A stretch of DNA of 64,000 bases, taken from Methylocystis sp. ATCC 49242 (GTDB lineage Bacteria; Pseudomonadota; Alphaproteobacteria; Rhizobiales; Beijerinckiaceae). The notes beneath the pieces were generated by a model, which worked only from the letters and a program-made list of their open reading frames with translations, made no database searches and was not told the DNA's origin. Each line of letters begins with the position of its first letter. Within the stretch, counting starts at the first letter, position 1. Location: NCBI RefSeq assembly GCF_000188155.2, contig NZ_KE124774.1:656736-720735 (forward strand), given 5' to 3'. Shown here one piece after another: positions 1-8,867 of this stretch. The position numbers and the translations under genes are program-made.

Positions 1-1
1 G

Positions 2-812
2 GCGCGTTTCGACCGTAAGCGCAAAGGCAAAAAGCTCTCGAACGACGACTGGACGAGCGCCACGGACGCCGAGGCGAAGATCGCGCGGATGACGGACGGG
101 ATGACGCATCTCGCCTACAGGCCGGAACATGCGGTCGACCTCGACACAGGCGTGATCATCGCCGCGCCGATCCACGAGGCGGACAAGGGCGATAGGACGA
201 CGCTCGGCGACACGCTGGAGACGGCGAAGGCCAATCTCTCGGCTGTCGGCCTCGCGCCGACGCCGGACGATCCTTGCGAAATCATCGCGGACAAAGGCTA
301 TCATTCGCGCGAGGTTTTGAAACGACTCGACGACGGCGAGTGGAAGAGCCGGATCAGCGAGCCTTTGCCGGCGAAGGGCTATTTGCGCTGGCAGTGACAC
401 AAAGAAGCGCGCGACGCCGTTTACGCCAACCGCGCACGGCTGAAATCGGGCGTTGGACGCGTCGCCATGCGCAAGCGCGGGGAGCTGGTCGAACGCAGCT
501 TCGCTCATGTGCTGGATCGCGGCGGCATGCGCCGGGCCTGGCTTCGGGGGCCGTGAGAACATCGCCAAGCGTTATCCGATCCACGTCGCCGGCTTCAATC
601 TTGGCGTCCTGATGCGCGCCCTCATGGGCTACGGGACGCCGAGAGAACGCGCCGAGGCCACCAGAAACGCCTTTTTGTTCGTCATTCGGACGGATAGCGC
701 GATGGCCATCGTCATGATCACGGACATCGGCGGCGCGCTGGCATGCTCGCCGTCATCGCCGCTCCGGAACCCAATTAATCAAGCTGCGACTTCGTCACCG
801 CGCTGCTAGGGC
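2..812 (+). pseudogene. Decayed DDE transposase (IS1182/IS5-like), 5' end outside window
   Basis: The reading frame is open from the window edge. It encodes a typical transposase stretch with HAVDLDTGVI, then IHEADKGD, then EIIADKGYHS. It is interrupted by an in-frame TGA at 395-397, continues in the same frame (GELVERSFAHVLDRGGMRR) to a second stop near 556, and then resumes in another frame (ENIAKRYPIHVAGFNLG, LFVIRTDSAMAIVMI). One nonsense or indel lesion and one frameshift therefore make it inactive. The family is recognised from the C-terminal ERSFAH...IAKRY...N pattern of DDE transposases. The exact IS family is uncertain. Confidence 0.8.
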
Positions 813-998
813 TCGCGAGAAATGTTCGCCGCCCCGCCGGCTGAAAATCTCACCTTCGTTGACAACCTACCAAAATTCGGAGCCCTCGAACCGAACCAGA
901 ACTGACCAGGTCGGTTGAGTTTGACTGATCGCTCGTTAGCAATTTATGCTATGGATTATTATAACCCTTGCCGTAGCTTTATTGGGGGAGGCGACGCG

Positions 999-3900
999 AT
1001 GGGCTGGAATTTCAAACGAGCACTTTGCCGTCTCGCTGTGGCTTTACTTTTCTCGGGCATATCCGTTTCGTATGAAACGTCCACTGGAGGAACGAACTGG
1101 CGTCTATCTGGAGCGACCACTGCTCATGCGCAGGCTGTCGTACAGCAAGTATTACGCGGCGTAGCTAAGCCCATTGCTCTTGAAAGTGGTACTTGCACAA
1201 TTAACGGAACCACGCACTCTTTAAGAGGCCGAATTGTAACTCCTCCTCAATACGGGACACTGACGATACAAAGCGGGCTATTCTTAATTTGTCCTCAGTC
1301 ACAAATTGCGACTAAAGTTTGGGCCTACAGGTGGACGAGCGTTGATAGAAATGTAACAACTGATCGAGTTGTCGTCACTCTTACGGCAACCTATTGCGAT
1401 TCTACCGGGTGCCGTGACATGCCACCTGTCACAAGTACTGTCAACATTGTGTTAGAACCATCCAAAAAATGCGAACCATGCGCTCCTGCCTGCGGAACTG
1501 GATGCGACGAAGGCAATCCCATCAGCGCCGCAACCGGCAACAAATTCCAGGTCGAAACTGACCTGACTGATGGGAAGTCGACGGGAATATCTCTCACGCG
1601 TTATTACAACAGCTTGATCCCGACGAGTTCAGCGTTTGGGACTAATTGGGGCAGCACATGGGGCCGCCGCTTGCTTGTGGGGAGCGGGATAGTGCAAGCG
1701 GTTAGAGCGACTGGCCGTAAGGATACATTTCGACTGAACCCGGCGACAGGGGCATATGACGCGGACCCTGACGTAAGAATGGTCTTGTCGACCGCGGCGG
1801 GGGGGTGGAAGCTGGTTACGGAAGATGACACCATTGAAAGCTACACGTCCGCAGGCATTCTCAGCACGATCACGACGCGAGCGGGCCGTGTCACCAGGCT
1901 CGCATACGACTCCAGCAATCGTCTGACCCAGGTGACGGGCCCCTTCGGCCACCGGCTCAGTTTTGCGTATGACCCCAACAATCGCGTTCGCCAGATGACG
2001 GCCCCCGACGGCGGCGTATATGCGTACCGTTATGACGCTGTCGGCAATTTAGTTTCAGTGACCTATCCCGACAATTCCGTGCGTAGATATGTTTACGAGA
2101 ATGCAAGCTTTCCCCGCGCGCTGACGGGCATTATTGATGAGCTCGGCAACCGCTTTGCCACCTGGGCATACAACTCCGCGGGCTTGGCGATCTCGTCCGA
2201 GCATGCGGGGGGCGTCGACAGGACGACGCTGACATATGGCGCAAATGGTGCGACGACGGTTGTTAATGCGCGCGGCTTTTCGCATAGCTATAGCTTTAAG
2301 ACACAATTCGGCATGGACAAGCCGACGTCTCTTTCAGGGGCCCCGGTTCAGTCATCCGGCGGCAAGGCGTTCACCTACGACGCCAACGGCTTTATCGCCA
2401 GCCGGACTAACTGGCGCAATGTCCGGACGACATACACCCACGACGGTCGTGGCAACGAGACATCGCGCACGGAGGCGGCGGGAACGGGTCTGGCGCGGAC
2501 GATCAACACGACGTGGCATCCGACGTTCCATCTGCCCTTGCAGATCACCGAGCCGGGGCGGACGACGAATTTCAGATACGACGCGAAGGGCAATCTCCTG
2601 ACCAGGACGATCACGGCCGGGGCGCGGGCGCGGACCTATTCCTATACCTACAACGCCCTCGGCCAAGTGCTCAGCGCCGCCGACCCGCGTGGCAATGTGA
2701 CGAGATACACATACGACGCTCGGGGCAACCTCGCGAGTGTCACCAACGCGTTGGGGCATGTCACGCGCTTCACCAATTACGACGGGGCCGGCCGCCTGCT
2801 GCGCAAAGTCGATCCCAATGGCGTCGTGACGACCTATGCATATGATCCGCGCGGGCGGCTTACGTCAACGATCGAGGCGTCATTGAGGTGGTCCTATACT
2901 TATGACGCCGCAGGCAATCTGACCCGCGTCACCGGGCCGGACGGCGTATATGTCGCATTCACTTATGACGCCGCGCATCGACTGGTCGGCATGGCCGACG
3001 CACTCGGCAATCGCATCGCCTATACGCTCGACGCGGCTGGCAACGTCACCCGCGAGCAGGCCTTCGACCGCGCAAATGTCCAGAAGCGCGTGCGCAGTTT
3101 CGCCTATGACGCGGTCAATCGCCTCATCCGATCGATCGGCGCGCAAGGCCAGACGACGAGCTATGCCTACAACCCCGAAGGCAATCTGGTTTCGGCGACC
3201 GACCCTCTTGCGCACCGCAACCTTTACGCTTACGACGCGCTGAACCGGCTCGTGCGGCAGACAGATCCAAACGGCGGCGCAACGTCGCTCGGCTATGACC
3301 CGCTCGACCACCTCACTATGGTCACCGATCCGCGCGGGTTGCGAACGATCTACACATGGACCGGGCTCGACGACCAGACGCGCGTGAACAGCCCGGATAC
3401 GGGCGTCACGGCGCGCACTTTCGACGCGGCCGGCAACGTGTTGACGTCGACGGACGCGCGCGGTGTGCGAGCGAGCTATACCTATGACGCCTTGAACCGG
3501 AAGCTGAGCGAGACTTTCGCTGGCGGCGTCACGACCACATTTCAATATGACCAAGGCGTCAACGGCAAGGGGCGGCTGACGAAGATCATTGACTCCTCCG
3601 GCTCGACGAGCTTCAGCTACGACGCCAACGGCCATGTCATCCAGAAGCAGCAGGTCATCGGCGGGATCGCGCGGACAACGCGCTATGGCTATAACGCCGG
3701 TGGGCGTCTTTCGACGATCACGTATCCATCAGGCCGACAGGTCGCCTACGCCTATGACGCCACGGGTCATGTGACCGGCGTCTCGTCGGGCGGCCGGCAG
3801 ATCGTCAGCAATGTGACCTATGCGCCGTTCGGCGGGGTCACTGGCTGGAATATGGGCAATGGCGGGGTCTATCGGCGCACGATCGACGCCAACAACCGCG

Positions 3901-5126
3901 TGGCGTCGATCGTCATGCCGGGGGCGCGGTCGATCACGCTGACCTATGACGCGGCGAGCCGCATCGTCGGGATGAATGACAATCAGCGGCCCGCGAAGAC
4001 CTTCGGCTATGACGCGCTCGATCGCCTGACGAGCTATGCTGGCGGGACGCTGACCCAGAGCTATAGCTATGACCCCGACGGCAACCGGACGCGAGCAACG
4101 CTGCGGGACGGGGCGACAACGAACAACTATACATACGCTTATGGCGCGACCAATAACCGGCTAATGAGCATTGGCGGCGCATCGAGCGAGACGTTTACCT
4201 ACACTCCGACGGGTTCGACAGCGACGCACAGGGGCGGCGCGGCGAATAACGTCTTCACTTACGACGCGCGGGGACGACTGGTGAGATCGACCGTCGGCGC
4301 GTTCGCCAGGAATTACTTGATCAACGGCCTCGGTCAGCGGGCGACGAAGTGGAATCCGTCCGTCGCTGCGGATAAGGCTTACTTCGCCTATGACGAGGAC
4401 GGTCACCTGATCGGAGAATACGGCCCGGCCGGCGCTCTAATCGAGGAGACGGTGTGGCTCGGCGACCTACCGGTCGCGACCTTCCAACCCGCCGGGACGT
4501 TCTATGTCTCCCCCGACCACCTCGGCGCGCCGCAACAGATCACGAACGCCAGCCGGCAGATCGTATGGACATGGGATCACGACCCCTTCGGCAACGGCGC
4601 GCCGAGGGGAAGCCTCGCCTACAATCTTCGCTTCCCCGGCCAGTATTACGACGCGGAGACAGGGCTGAATTACAATTATTTCCGCGACTACAATCCAAAG
4701 CTCGGGCGCTATCTCGAGAGCGATCCGATTGGCCTTGTGGGTGGGCTGAATACCTACAATTATGTCGCGGCCAATCCGGTTTGGAGCGCCGATCCGGACG
4801 GTAGGAATCATTGGGTAGTGGGGTCGGCATTAGTAATTAATTTAATTGCGATAATAAATCAAACTGTTGATTTTAAACGACAAATCCAGGATGCCGTCAA
4901 TCCCGCCGCTCGGCCGATAGCACCTATGTGTACCCCTAATAATCCTTTCGGGTACGGCAATGCCGGCCCCCCGGTTGAAGGCCCTGACTGGTTTCCCGAA
5001 CGACCGTCTCCGCCGCCGGGAGGCAGGTCTCCGCCAACGCAGCCATACAAGCCACGCATTCCAATTCTATATATTCCGGCTCCTCCGACCGGCAGTTTTA
5101 ATCCGCCGAGAGTCATAACCAGGTGA
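999..5126 (+). CDS. Secreted RHS/YD-repeat protein with orphan C-terminal tail
   Basis: This is a 1,375-residue protein. The ATG at 999 is preferred because a purine-rich GGGGGAGG lies just upstream and residues 1-47 then form a Sec signal peptide ending in TTAHAQA. The frame is open further upstream from a TTG at 915. A DUF6531-like segment (GNPISAATGNKF) starts near residue 171. About 30 YD repeats (YDAxGNL, YDALNRL) follow to the canonical RHS core end LESDPIGLVGG near residue 1240. After the final DPDG the sequence changes abruptly to a tail of about 108 residues, first hydrophobic and then proline-rich, encoded by more AT-rich DNA. In RHS proteins such tails are exchangeable effector domains, but I recognise no toxin fold here and see no PAAR or VgrG partner. 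It is probably surface-exposed or exported. Its neighbours are mobile-element debris. Confidence 0.9.
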   Translation: MGWNFKRALCRLAVALLFSGISVSYETSTGGTNWRLSGATTAHAQAVVQQVLRGVAKPIALESGTCTINGTTHSLRGRIVTPPQYGTLTIQSGLFLICPQSQIATKVWAYRWTSVDRNVTTDRVVVTLTATYCDSTGCRDMPPVTSTVNIVLEPSKKCEPCAPACGTGCDEGNPISAATGNKFQVETDLTDGKSTGISLTRYYNSLIPTSSAFGTNWGSTWGRRLLVGSGIVQAVRATGRKDTFRLNPATGAYDADPDVRMVLSTAAGGWKLVTEDDTIESYTSAGILSTITTRAGRVTRLAYDSSNRLTQVTGPFGHRLSFAYDPNNRVRQMTAPDGGVYAYRYDAVGNLVSVTYPDNSVRRYVYENASFPRALTGIIDELGNRFATWAYNSAGLAISSEHAGGVDRTTLTYGANGATTVVNARGFSHSYSFKTQFGMDKPTSLSGAPVQSSGGKAFTYDANGFIASRTNWRNVRTTYTHDGRGNETSRTEAAGTGLARTINTTWHPTFHLPLQITEPGRTTNFRYDAKGNLLTRTITAGARARTYSYTYNALGQVLSAADPRGNVTRYTYDARGNLASVTNALGHVTRFTNYDGAGRLLRKVDPNGVVTTYAYDPRGRLTSTIEASLRWSYTYDAAGNLTRVTGPDGVYVAFTYDAAHRLVGMADALGNRIAYTLDAAGNVTREQAFDRANVQKRVRSFAYDAVNRLIRSIGAQGQTTSYAYNPEGNLVSATDPLAHRNLYAYDALNRLVRQTDPNGGATSLGYDPLDHLTMVTDPRGLRTIYTWTGLDDQTRVNSPDTGVTARTFDAAGNVLTSTDARGVRASYTYDALNRKLSETFAGGVTTTFQYDQGVNGKGRLTKIIDSSGSTSFSYDANGHVIQKQQVIGGIARTTRYGYNAGGRLSTITYPSGRQVAYAYDATGHVTGVSSGGRQIVSNVTYAPFGGVTGWNMGNGGVYRRTIDANNRVASIVMPGARSITLTYDAASRIVGMNDNQRPAKTFGYDALDRLTSYAGGTLTQSYSYDPDGNRTRATLRDGATTNNYTYAYGATNNRLMSIGGASSETFTYTPTGSTATHRGGAANNVFTYDARGRLVRSTVGAFARNYLINGLGQRATKWNPSVAADKAYFAYDEDGHLIGEYGPAGALIEETVWLGDLPVATFQPAGTFYVSPDHLGAPQQITNASRQIVWTWDHDPFGNGAPRGSLAYNLRFPGQYYDAETGLNYNYFRDYNPKLGRYLESDPIGLVGGLNTYNYVAANPVWSADPDGRNHWVVGSALVINLIAIINQTVDFKRQIQDAVNPAARPIAPMCTPNNPFGYGNAGPPVEGPDWFPERPSPPPGGRSPPTQPYKPRIPILYIPAPPTGSFNPPRVITR

Positions 5127-5540
5127 TAGAGTGGCTGAGATTTTCCGGACGTAGAGTTTTTGTCCCATTGGCCTTTGTGGGTTTACGAGGCTTTGCTGAT
5201 CCGAAATTCTTCCGAAGGTCGGATTTGGCGTTGGAGGGCTTGGCAGATGGACAGAAGCACGAAGGACGAAGCGACGGGTGGGTATGATATGGATTCGTCG
5301 GACAGATTGGTTTCCGGCGTTCGCGTTCCGGCAATCGGCTGTGGCCGAACGAGTTGAAGCGTCGGATCGTCCAAGAAAGCCTCGCGCTTGGGCGTTTGCG
5401 ATTGCTACGAGAGTCGCGTCCGCATCGTGTCCGCCGCGTCGCGTCTTAACGAACGTCCTCTTCCGAATATGGGGGTCCTCAGCACCATACTGAATCCCCA
5501 ATTGAATCGGCATGTTCGGATAACGCCCTAATACCATCGG
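5127..5540. other. Gene-poor stretch after the RHS gene
   Basis: About 410 bases hold only short open frames. The longest on the plus strand is 65 codons at 5160-5357, with no recognisable motif. An immunity gene for an RHS effector would be expected here, but none can be supported. The right edge adjoins an IS630 remnant. Confidence 0.5.
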
Positions 5541-5705
5541 CTATGAGGCGAACCCGATATGAGCCCAGTCGCGCATGCCGATTGACGTGATCGTTTCGGG
5601 CTGTGCGGTAAGCCTTCGCCATGCGTCGTAAGCGGCGTCGATAATCGCATCGTAATTGTCGAAGACCCGGTTGGAGAGCCAGTTCTGGGTAAGCGTCCGC
5701 CGCGC
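5541..5705 (-). pseudogene. IS630-family transposase, C-terminal fragment
   Basis: The minus strand encodes QNWLSNRVF, then YDAIIDAAYDAW, then TITSIGMRDWAHIG before a stop. This is the characteristic end of many IS630-type transposases. Only about 55 residues remain. The N-terminal and catalytic parts are missing, replaced upstream by the end of an IS66 transposase. Confidence 0.75.
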
Positions 5706-5709
5706 CCCG

Positions 5710-6038
5710 TCAGCCTCGAGAGAAATTCCATGGCAGGAGCGCGTCGATATTTTTGTTTGGCCAGCCCGCGGCGATACGCTCCAGAGTTTGCGTGAGCCAC
5801 GCGTTGGGATCGACGTCGTTGAGGCGCGCAGTCGCAAGGAGAGAGGCGATCGTCGCCCAGGTCTGGCCGCCTGCTTCGGATCCTGCGAACAGCGCGTTTT
5901 TCCGGGTGATCGTCTGGGGCCGGATGGCGCGTTCGACGCTGTTGTTGTCGAGTTCGACGCGCCCGTCTTCGAGGAAGCGGCGGAACTCGGCCTTTCGCGA
6001 CAGGCCATATCGGATCGCCTCGGCGAGTTTGGATTTAC
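5710..6038 (-). pseudogene. IS66-family TnpC transposase, C-terminal fragment
   Basis: The minus strand encodes KLAEAIRYGLSR, then GRVELDNNSVERAIRP, then RKNALFAGSEAGG and ends NIDALLPWNFSRG. This is the diagnostic C-terminus of IS66 TnpC, including the Glu of its DDE triad (NNSVERAIRP). The stop codon is native, but everything upstream has been replaced by the end of an IS21 element at about 6039. It is an inactive remnant. Confidence 0.85.
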
Positions 6039-6931
6039 TATGAACATCGGCGCCAAAGTGTACCACTGAACCGGCTTTGGGGGCTGCTTTGACGGCGGCG
6101 CAAAAGTGTACCGGTCCTGATAGGCCGAACTCGATGTCATCGACTGGCATGGAGAGGCCGAAAGGATGTTCACAGTGGAACTCTATGCCCGGGTGAGACG
6201 CGCGGTGATGGCGGAAGGGCTGAGCCGGCGGGAAGCGGCCAGGCGCTTCGGCGTGCACCGCAATACGATCACGAAGATGCTTCAATATTCGGTTCCGCCG
6301 GGGTATCGGCGTCGGGAGCGGCCGATCTCGAAGAAGCTGGGGCCGTATATGGCGTGGATCGACAAGGTCCTGGCGGATGATCGGCTTGTTCACGCCAAGC
6401 AGCGTCATACGGCACGGCGGATATTCGAACGGCTGCGGGACGAAGAAGGGTTTTCGGGCGGCTACACGATCGTCCGGGAATATGTCGCGCAGGCGCAGTT
6501 GCGGTCGCGCGAGATGTTTATTCCACTCAGCCATCGACCGGGGCATGCGCAGGCGGATTTTGGCGAGGCGGACGCCTACATCGCCGGCAAGAAGGTCCGC
6601 TTTCATTATTTTTGCCTGGACCTGCCGCATTCGGACGGCTGCTTCGTCAAGGCCTATCCGGCGGAGACGGCGGAAGCCTTCTGCGACGGCTATGTCGCGG
6701 CCTTCGCTTTTTTCGGCGGCGTGCCGCAATCGATCTTGTATGACAATACGCGACTTGCCGTGGCCAAGATTGTGAATGGCGGGCAGCGCCTGCGTTCGCA
6801 GATGTTTGCGGAGCTTCAGAGCCACTACCTTTTTGCCGATCGCTTTGGCCGGCCCGGCAAGGGGAACGACAAGGGCAAGGTCGAGGAGCTTGTCGGCTAT
6901 GTCCGGCGCAACTTCATGACGCCACAGGCGG
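6039..6931 (+). mobile_element. IS21-family element copy A, truncated
   Basis: The left terminus (TATGAACA followed by the AAGTGTACC repeats near 6056 and 6110) matches the ends of two other copies at 16866 and 20893. Only the end and the first part of istA survive. Homology stops near 6931, so istB and the other terminus are lost. It is slightly diverged from copies B and C, with several amino-acid differences. Confidence 0.8.
6166..6931 (+). pseudogene. istA: IstA transposase of IS21 copy A, C-terminally truncated
   Basis: It starts MFTVELYARVRRAVMAEGLS with an N-terminal helix-turn-helix (SRREAARRFGVHRNTITKML). The first part of the rve integrase core follows (QADFGEADAYI, GVPQSILYDNT). 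After RRNFMTP near residue 255 the sequence departs from the family, ending in about 20 unrelated codons at 6996. Full-length relatives have about 510 residues, so this copy lacks the end of the catalytic core and should be inactive. Confidence 0.85.
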
Positions 6932-6962
6932 CGGCGGGGCTTTTCAACAATATAGGTCAAAA

Positions 6963-7526
6963 TCAGCTGCTCGCGGGCGGGCCTTGTACGCGTTGACGCC
7001 TCGCCTTATGAACGACCGTTCGCCACAGCTGCGCCCACAAGAGCGCGTCGACGTGGGCGCGGTGGCGACGATTTTGTTCGGCTTCATCCCGGGCGTCACG
7101 GTATCGCCGAACATCGAAATTCCGCTCGGCGACCGCTTTCTCGAGCAAATGATCGGCGCTAGTCTGGCGCACGGTGAATGAGGGTTCGATGCCGGCGCCT
7201 TCGAATATCTGCACTAGCCAACTCTCATCAAACGGGCTGTCGGAATATAGTTCGCGCCCGGCGAGGGCGTGGTTCATGGCGTTGGCGATGTCGTGGACTG
7301 GAACCCCTCGCGCATAAAGGTCGGCAAGCGAAATCCCGTGCAGCTCCCCGGCGTTTTCGTCCCAAGAGGTCTCGATCCGCCACTCAGACAGGGGGCGCAC
7401 CAAATACGAGGCCGAGACAATTTGCCCATTGCTCGGATTGACGAATGCCCAGCCGATTTCGATCACAAACCCGTCGAGACCGGACGCCTCGCAATCGTAG
7501 AACACGGGCACGGAACTGCTGATCAA
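6963..7526 (-). CDS. DEDD-family 3'-5' exonuclease domain protein
   Basis: This is a 187-residue protein with the DEDDh (RNase T/DnaQ-like) layout. Exo I is YDCEASGLDG with Asp11 and Glu13. LHGI follows the first third, then DSPFDESWL (Exo II Asp), and the end has HRAHVDALLWAQLW (Exo III His/Asp). I chose the TTG at 7526 because GGGGAGA sits a few bases upstream and the motif-bearing part begins directly after it. The frame extends to an ATG at 7673, but that part overlaps the resolvase gene and has non-coding-like composition. It follows the resolvase by 50 bp on the same strand, so the two are probably co-transcribed. Its substrate is unknown; single-stranded DNA or RNA trimming is a family-level expectation only. 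Confidence 0.75.
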   Translation of the reverse strand: MISSSVPVFYDCEASGLDGFVIEIGWAFVNPSNGQIVSASYLVRPLSEWRIETSWDENAGELHGISLADLYARGVPVHDIANAMNHALAGRELYSDSPFDESWLVQIFEGAGIEPSFTVRQTSADHLLEKAVAERNFDVRRYRDARDEAEQNRRHRAHVDALLWAQLWRTVVHKARRQRVQGPPASS

Positions 7527-7575
7527 GATGGCTTCTCCCCTTGACCGTCGCGGCGGGGCGCGCGCCTTTGCCGAC

Positions 7576-8145
7576 TCAGGAGTCGACGCCTTGGGCCGAG
7601 CGCTCGCCGGCAAGGACTCGATACACGTGCATACGTGAGCAGCCCATTGCCTTTGCAATGGCGGCCGGGCCATGGCCCTTCGCGGCCAGTTCCGTTAGCT
7701 GATTGCGGTCGATGCGACGCTTGCCGCCCCGATAAACGCCCTCCGCCTTGGCCTTTTCGATGCCCTCGCGCTGACGCTCTTTGATGAAGCGCCGTTCCAA
7801 TTGCGCCACCATGCCGAGCACCGTCATGACAATTCGGCCGGTTTCGCCACGCGTGGTCACGTGTGGGTCGAGAACGGTTACGAACGCCTGCCGTTGGTCG
7901 CATTCGTGGACAATATTGAGGACGTCGCGAGTGTCCCGACCCAGACGGTCAAGGCGTGTGACGATCAGTTCGTCACCGGGCCGCAGGAATTCAATAATCG
8001 TCATCAGTTCAGCGCGACCTTCGCGGCTGCCGCCAGAAGCTTTTTCCGAGCGAATGACGCCACAACCTTCAGCTTTGAGCCGGGCTAGCTGGGTGTCGAG
8101 GTCCTGATCAATCGTGCTGACGCGGGCGTAACCAATGCGGGCCAT
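7576..8145 (-). CDS. Serine recombinase (resolvase/invertase)
   Basis: This 189-residue small serine recombinase has ARIGYARVSTIDQD at the N-terminus with catalytic Ser10. TRLDRLGRDTRD supplies the conserved active-site arginines, LERRFIKERQREGIEKAK forms the long E helix, and a C-terminal Hin-type helix-turn-helix (LAAKGHGPAAIAKAMGCS) follows. The ATG at 8145 is preferred over the upstream GTG because GAGG lies 8 bases before it. It heads a probable two-gene unit with the exonuclease. All catalytic features look intact. The likely role is resolution or inversion of a mobile element whose other parts are gone. Confidence 0.9.
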   Translation of the reverse strand: MARIGYARVSTIDQDLDTQLARLKAEGCGVIRSEKASGGSREGRAELMTIIEFLRPGDELIVTRLDRLGRDTRDVLNIVHECDQRQAFVTVLDPHVTTRGETGRIVMTVLGMVAQLERRFIKERQREGIEKAKAEGVYRGGKRRIDRNQLTELAAKGHGPAAIAKAMGCSRMHVYRVLAGERSAQGVDS

Positions 8146-8244
8146 GGCTGTCACCTCAGGGTTTTAGGCCCGACCCTACATTGTCACAAATAGTCGCTGT
8201 CAACCCAGATGTTACAAGGGGGTAGCAGCCCTCGGTTACGTCGC

Positions 8245-8262
8245 ATCAGGGTATGCCCTGAT
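8245..8262. repeat. Short palindrome upstream of the resolvase
   Basis: ATCAGGG-TATG-CCCTGAT is a perfect 7-bp inverted repeat about 100 bp upstream of the resolvase start, between two resolvase-type genes. It could be an operator or part of a res subsite. Only the symmetry is seen. Confidence 0.4.
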
Positions 8263-8296
8263 ATGACTCAGGTTGCGTCAGCTAGCTTGTACGTGA

Positions 8297-8798
8297 TCAA
8301 AATGTGAATTTATCCGTGGCCGGGTAGCGCGCCTGTGGAATTTTCATCGTTCCATAAGGCCGTCGGGCCTTCTTTCGCCCCCTTTTTTCGCCGCGCACTA
8401 ACGCGGCGAAAAAGGGGGCTTGGGTGCACTCCCGGATGAACTCGCGGTCGAAATCGGCAAAGACCCCGTGATCGAATATCGAATAGAGCAACTGCCCCTC
8501 GGGGGTGGTGGTGTCAATCGAGAGCACGAGACAGCGGAGCCCGATACCAGGCATGCCCAAATCCCCCCAGCACCAGCACCAACTGATTGAGGGACCGCGC
8601 CAGGCGGTCCAGCTTTCTCACTACCATTGCCTCGCCCTTGCGGGCGTGGTCTAGCAACCGAGCGGGATCCGGCCGGTCTTCCTTCGCGCCGGACGCCTTT
8701 ACCTCAAAGATTCGCTCGTGACCGGCCGCCTTCAGGGCACCGAGCTGCAAGGCCAAGTCCTGGTCAGTGGTCGAGACGCGAACGTATCCGATCAGCAT
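8297..8798 (-). pseudogene. Frameshifted second serine resolvase
   Basis: The N-terminal part MLIGYVRVSTTDQDLALQ through KLDRLARSLNQL matches a Tn3-type resolvase. Near 8555 the frame shifts, and the continuation (GIGLRCLVLSIDTTTPEGQL, FADFDREFIREC) lies in another frame. Homology fades after REC, where a long inverted repeat (8377-8419) sits. No C-terminal helix-turn-helix is seen. It is therefore inactive. It is a different lineage from the intact resolvase next door. Confidence 0.8.
8377..8419. repeat. Long inverted repeat inside the broken resolvase
   Basis: Arms 8377-8395 and 8402-8419 are complementary over 18 bp, with one extra T in the left arm and a 6-base loop. Each arm combines a CCCCC/T-tract with a CGCCGCG block. 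It would form a very stable hairpin on either strand. It lies where the resolvase coding homology ends, so it may be a small inserted palindromic element or a relic terminator. Confidence 0.6.
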
Positions 8799-8867
8799 TG
8801 TCCGAAAAATGCAGCACAATCGTTCTTTCTGTGCAATGGATATTCGGACGCGTTTTTGAACAAAGAA

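Noticed and set aside
4802-5126. Named toxin domain in the RHS tail
   Set aside because: No nuclease, deaminase or ADP-ribosyltransferase motif could be seen; naming a toxin would be invention.
5160-5357. Immunity gene for the RHS tail
   Set aside because: A 65-codon frame exists, but without a ribosome site, motif or coding composition that would support it.
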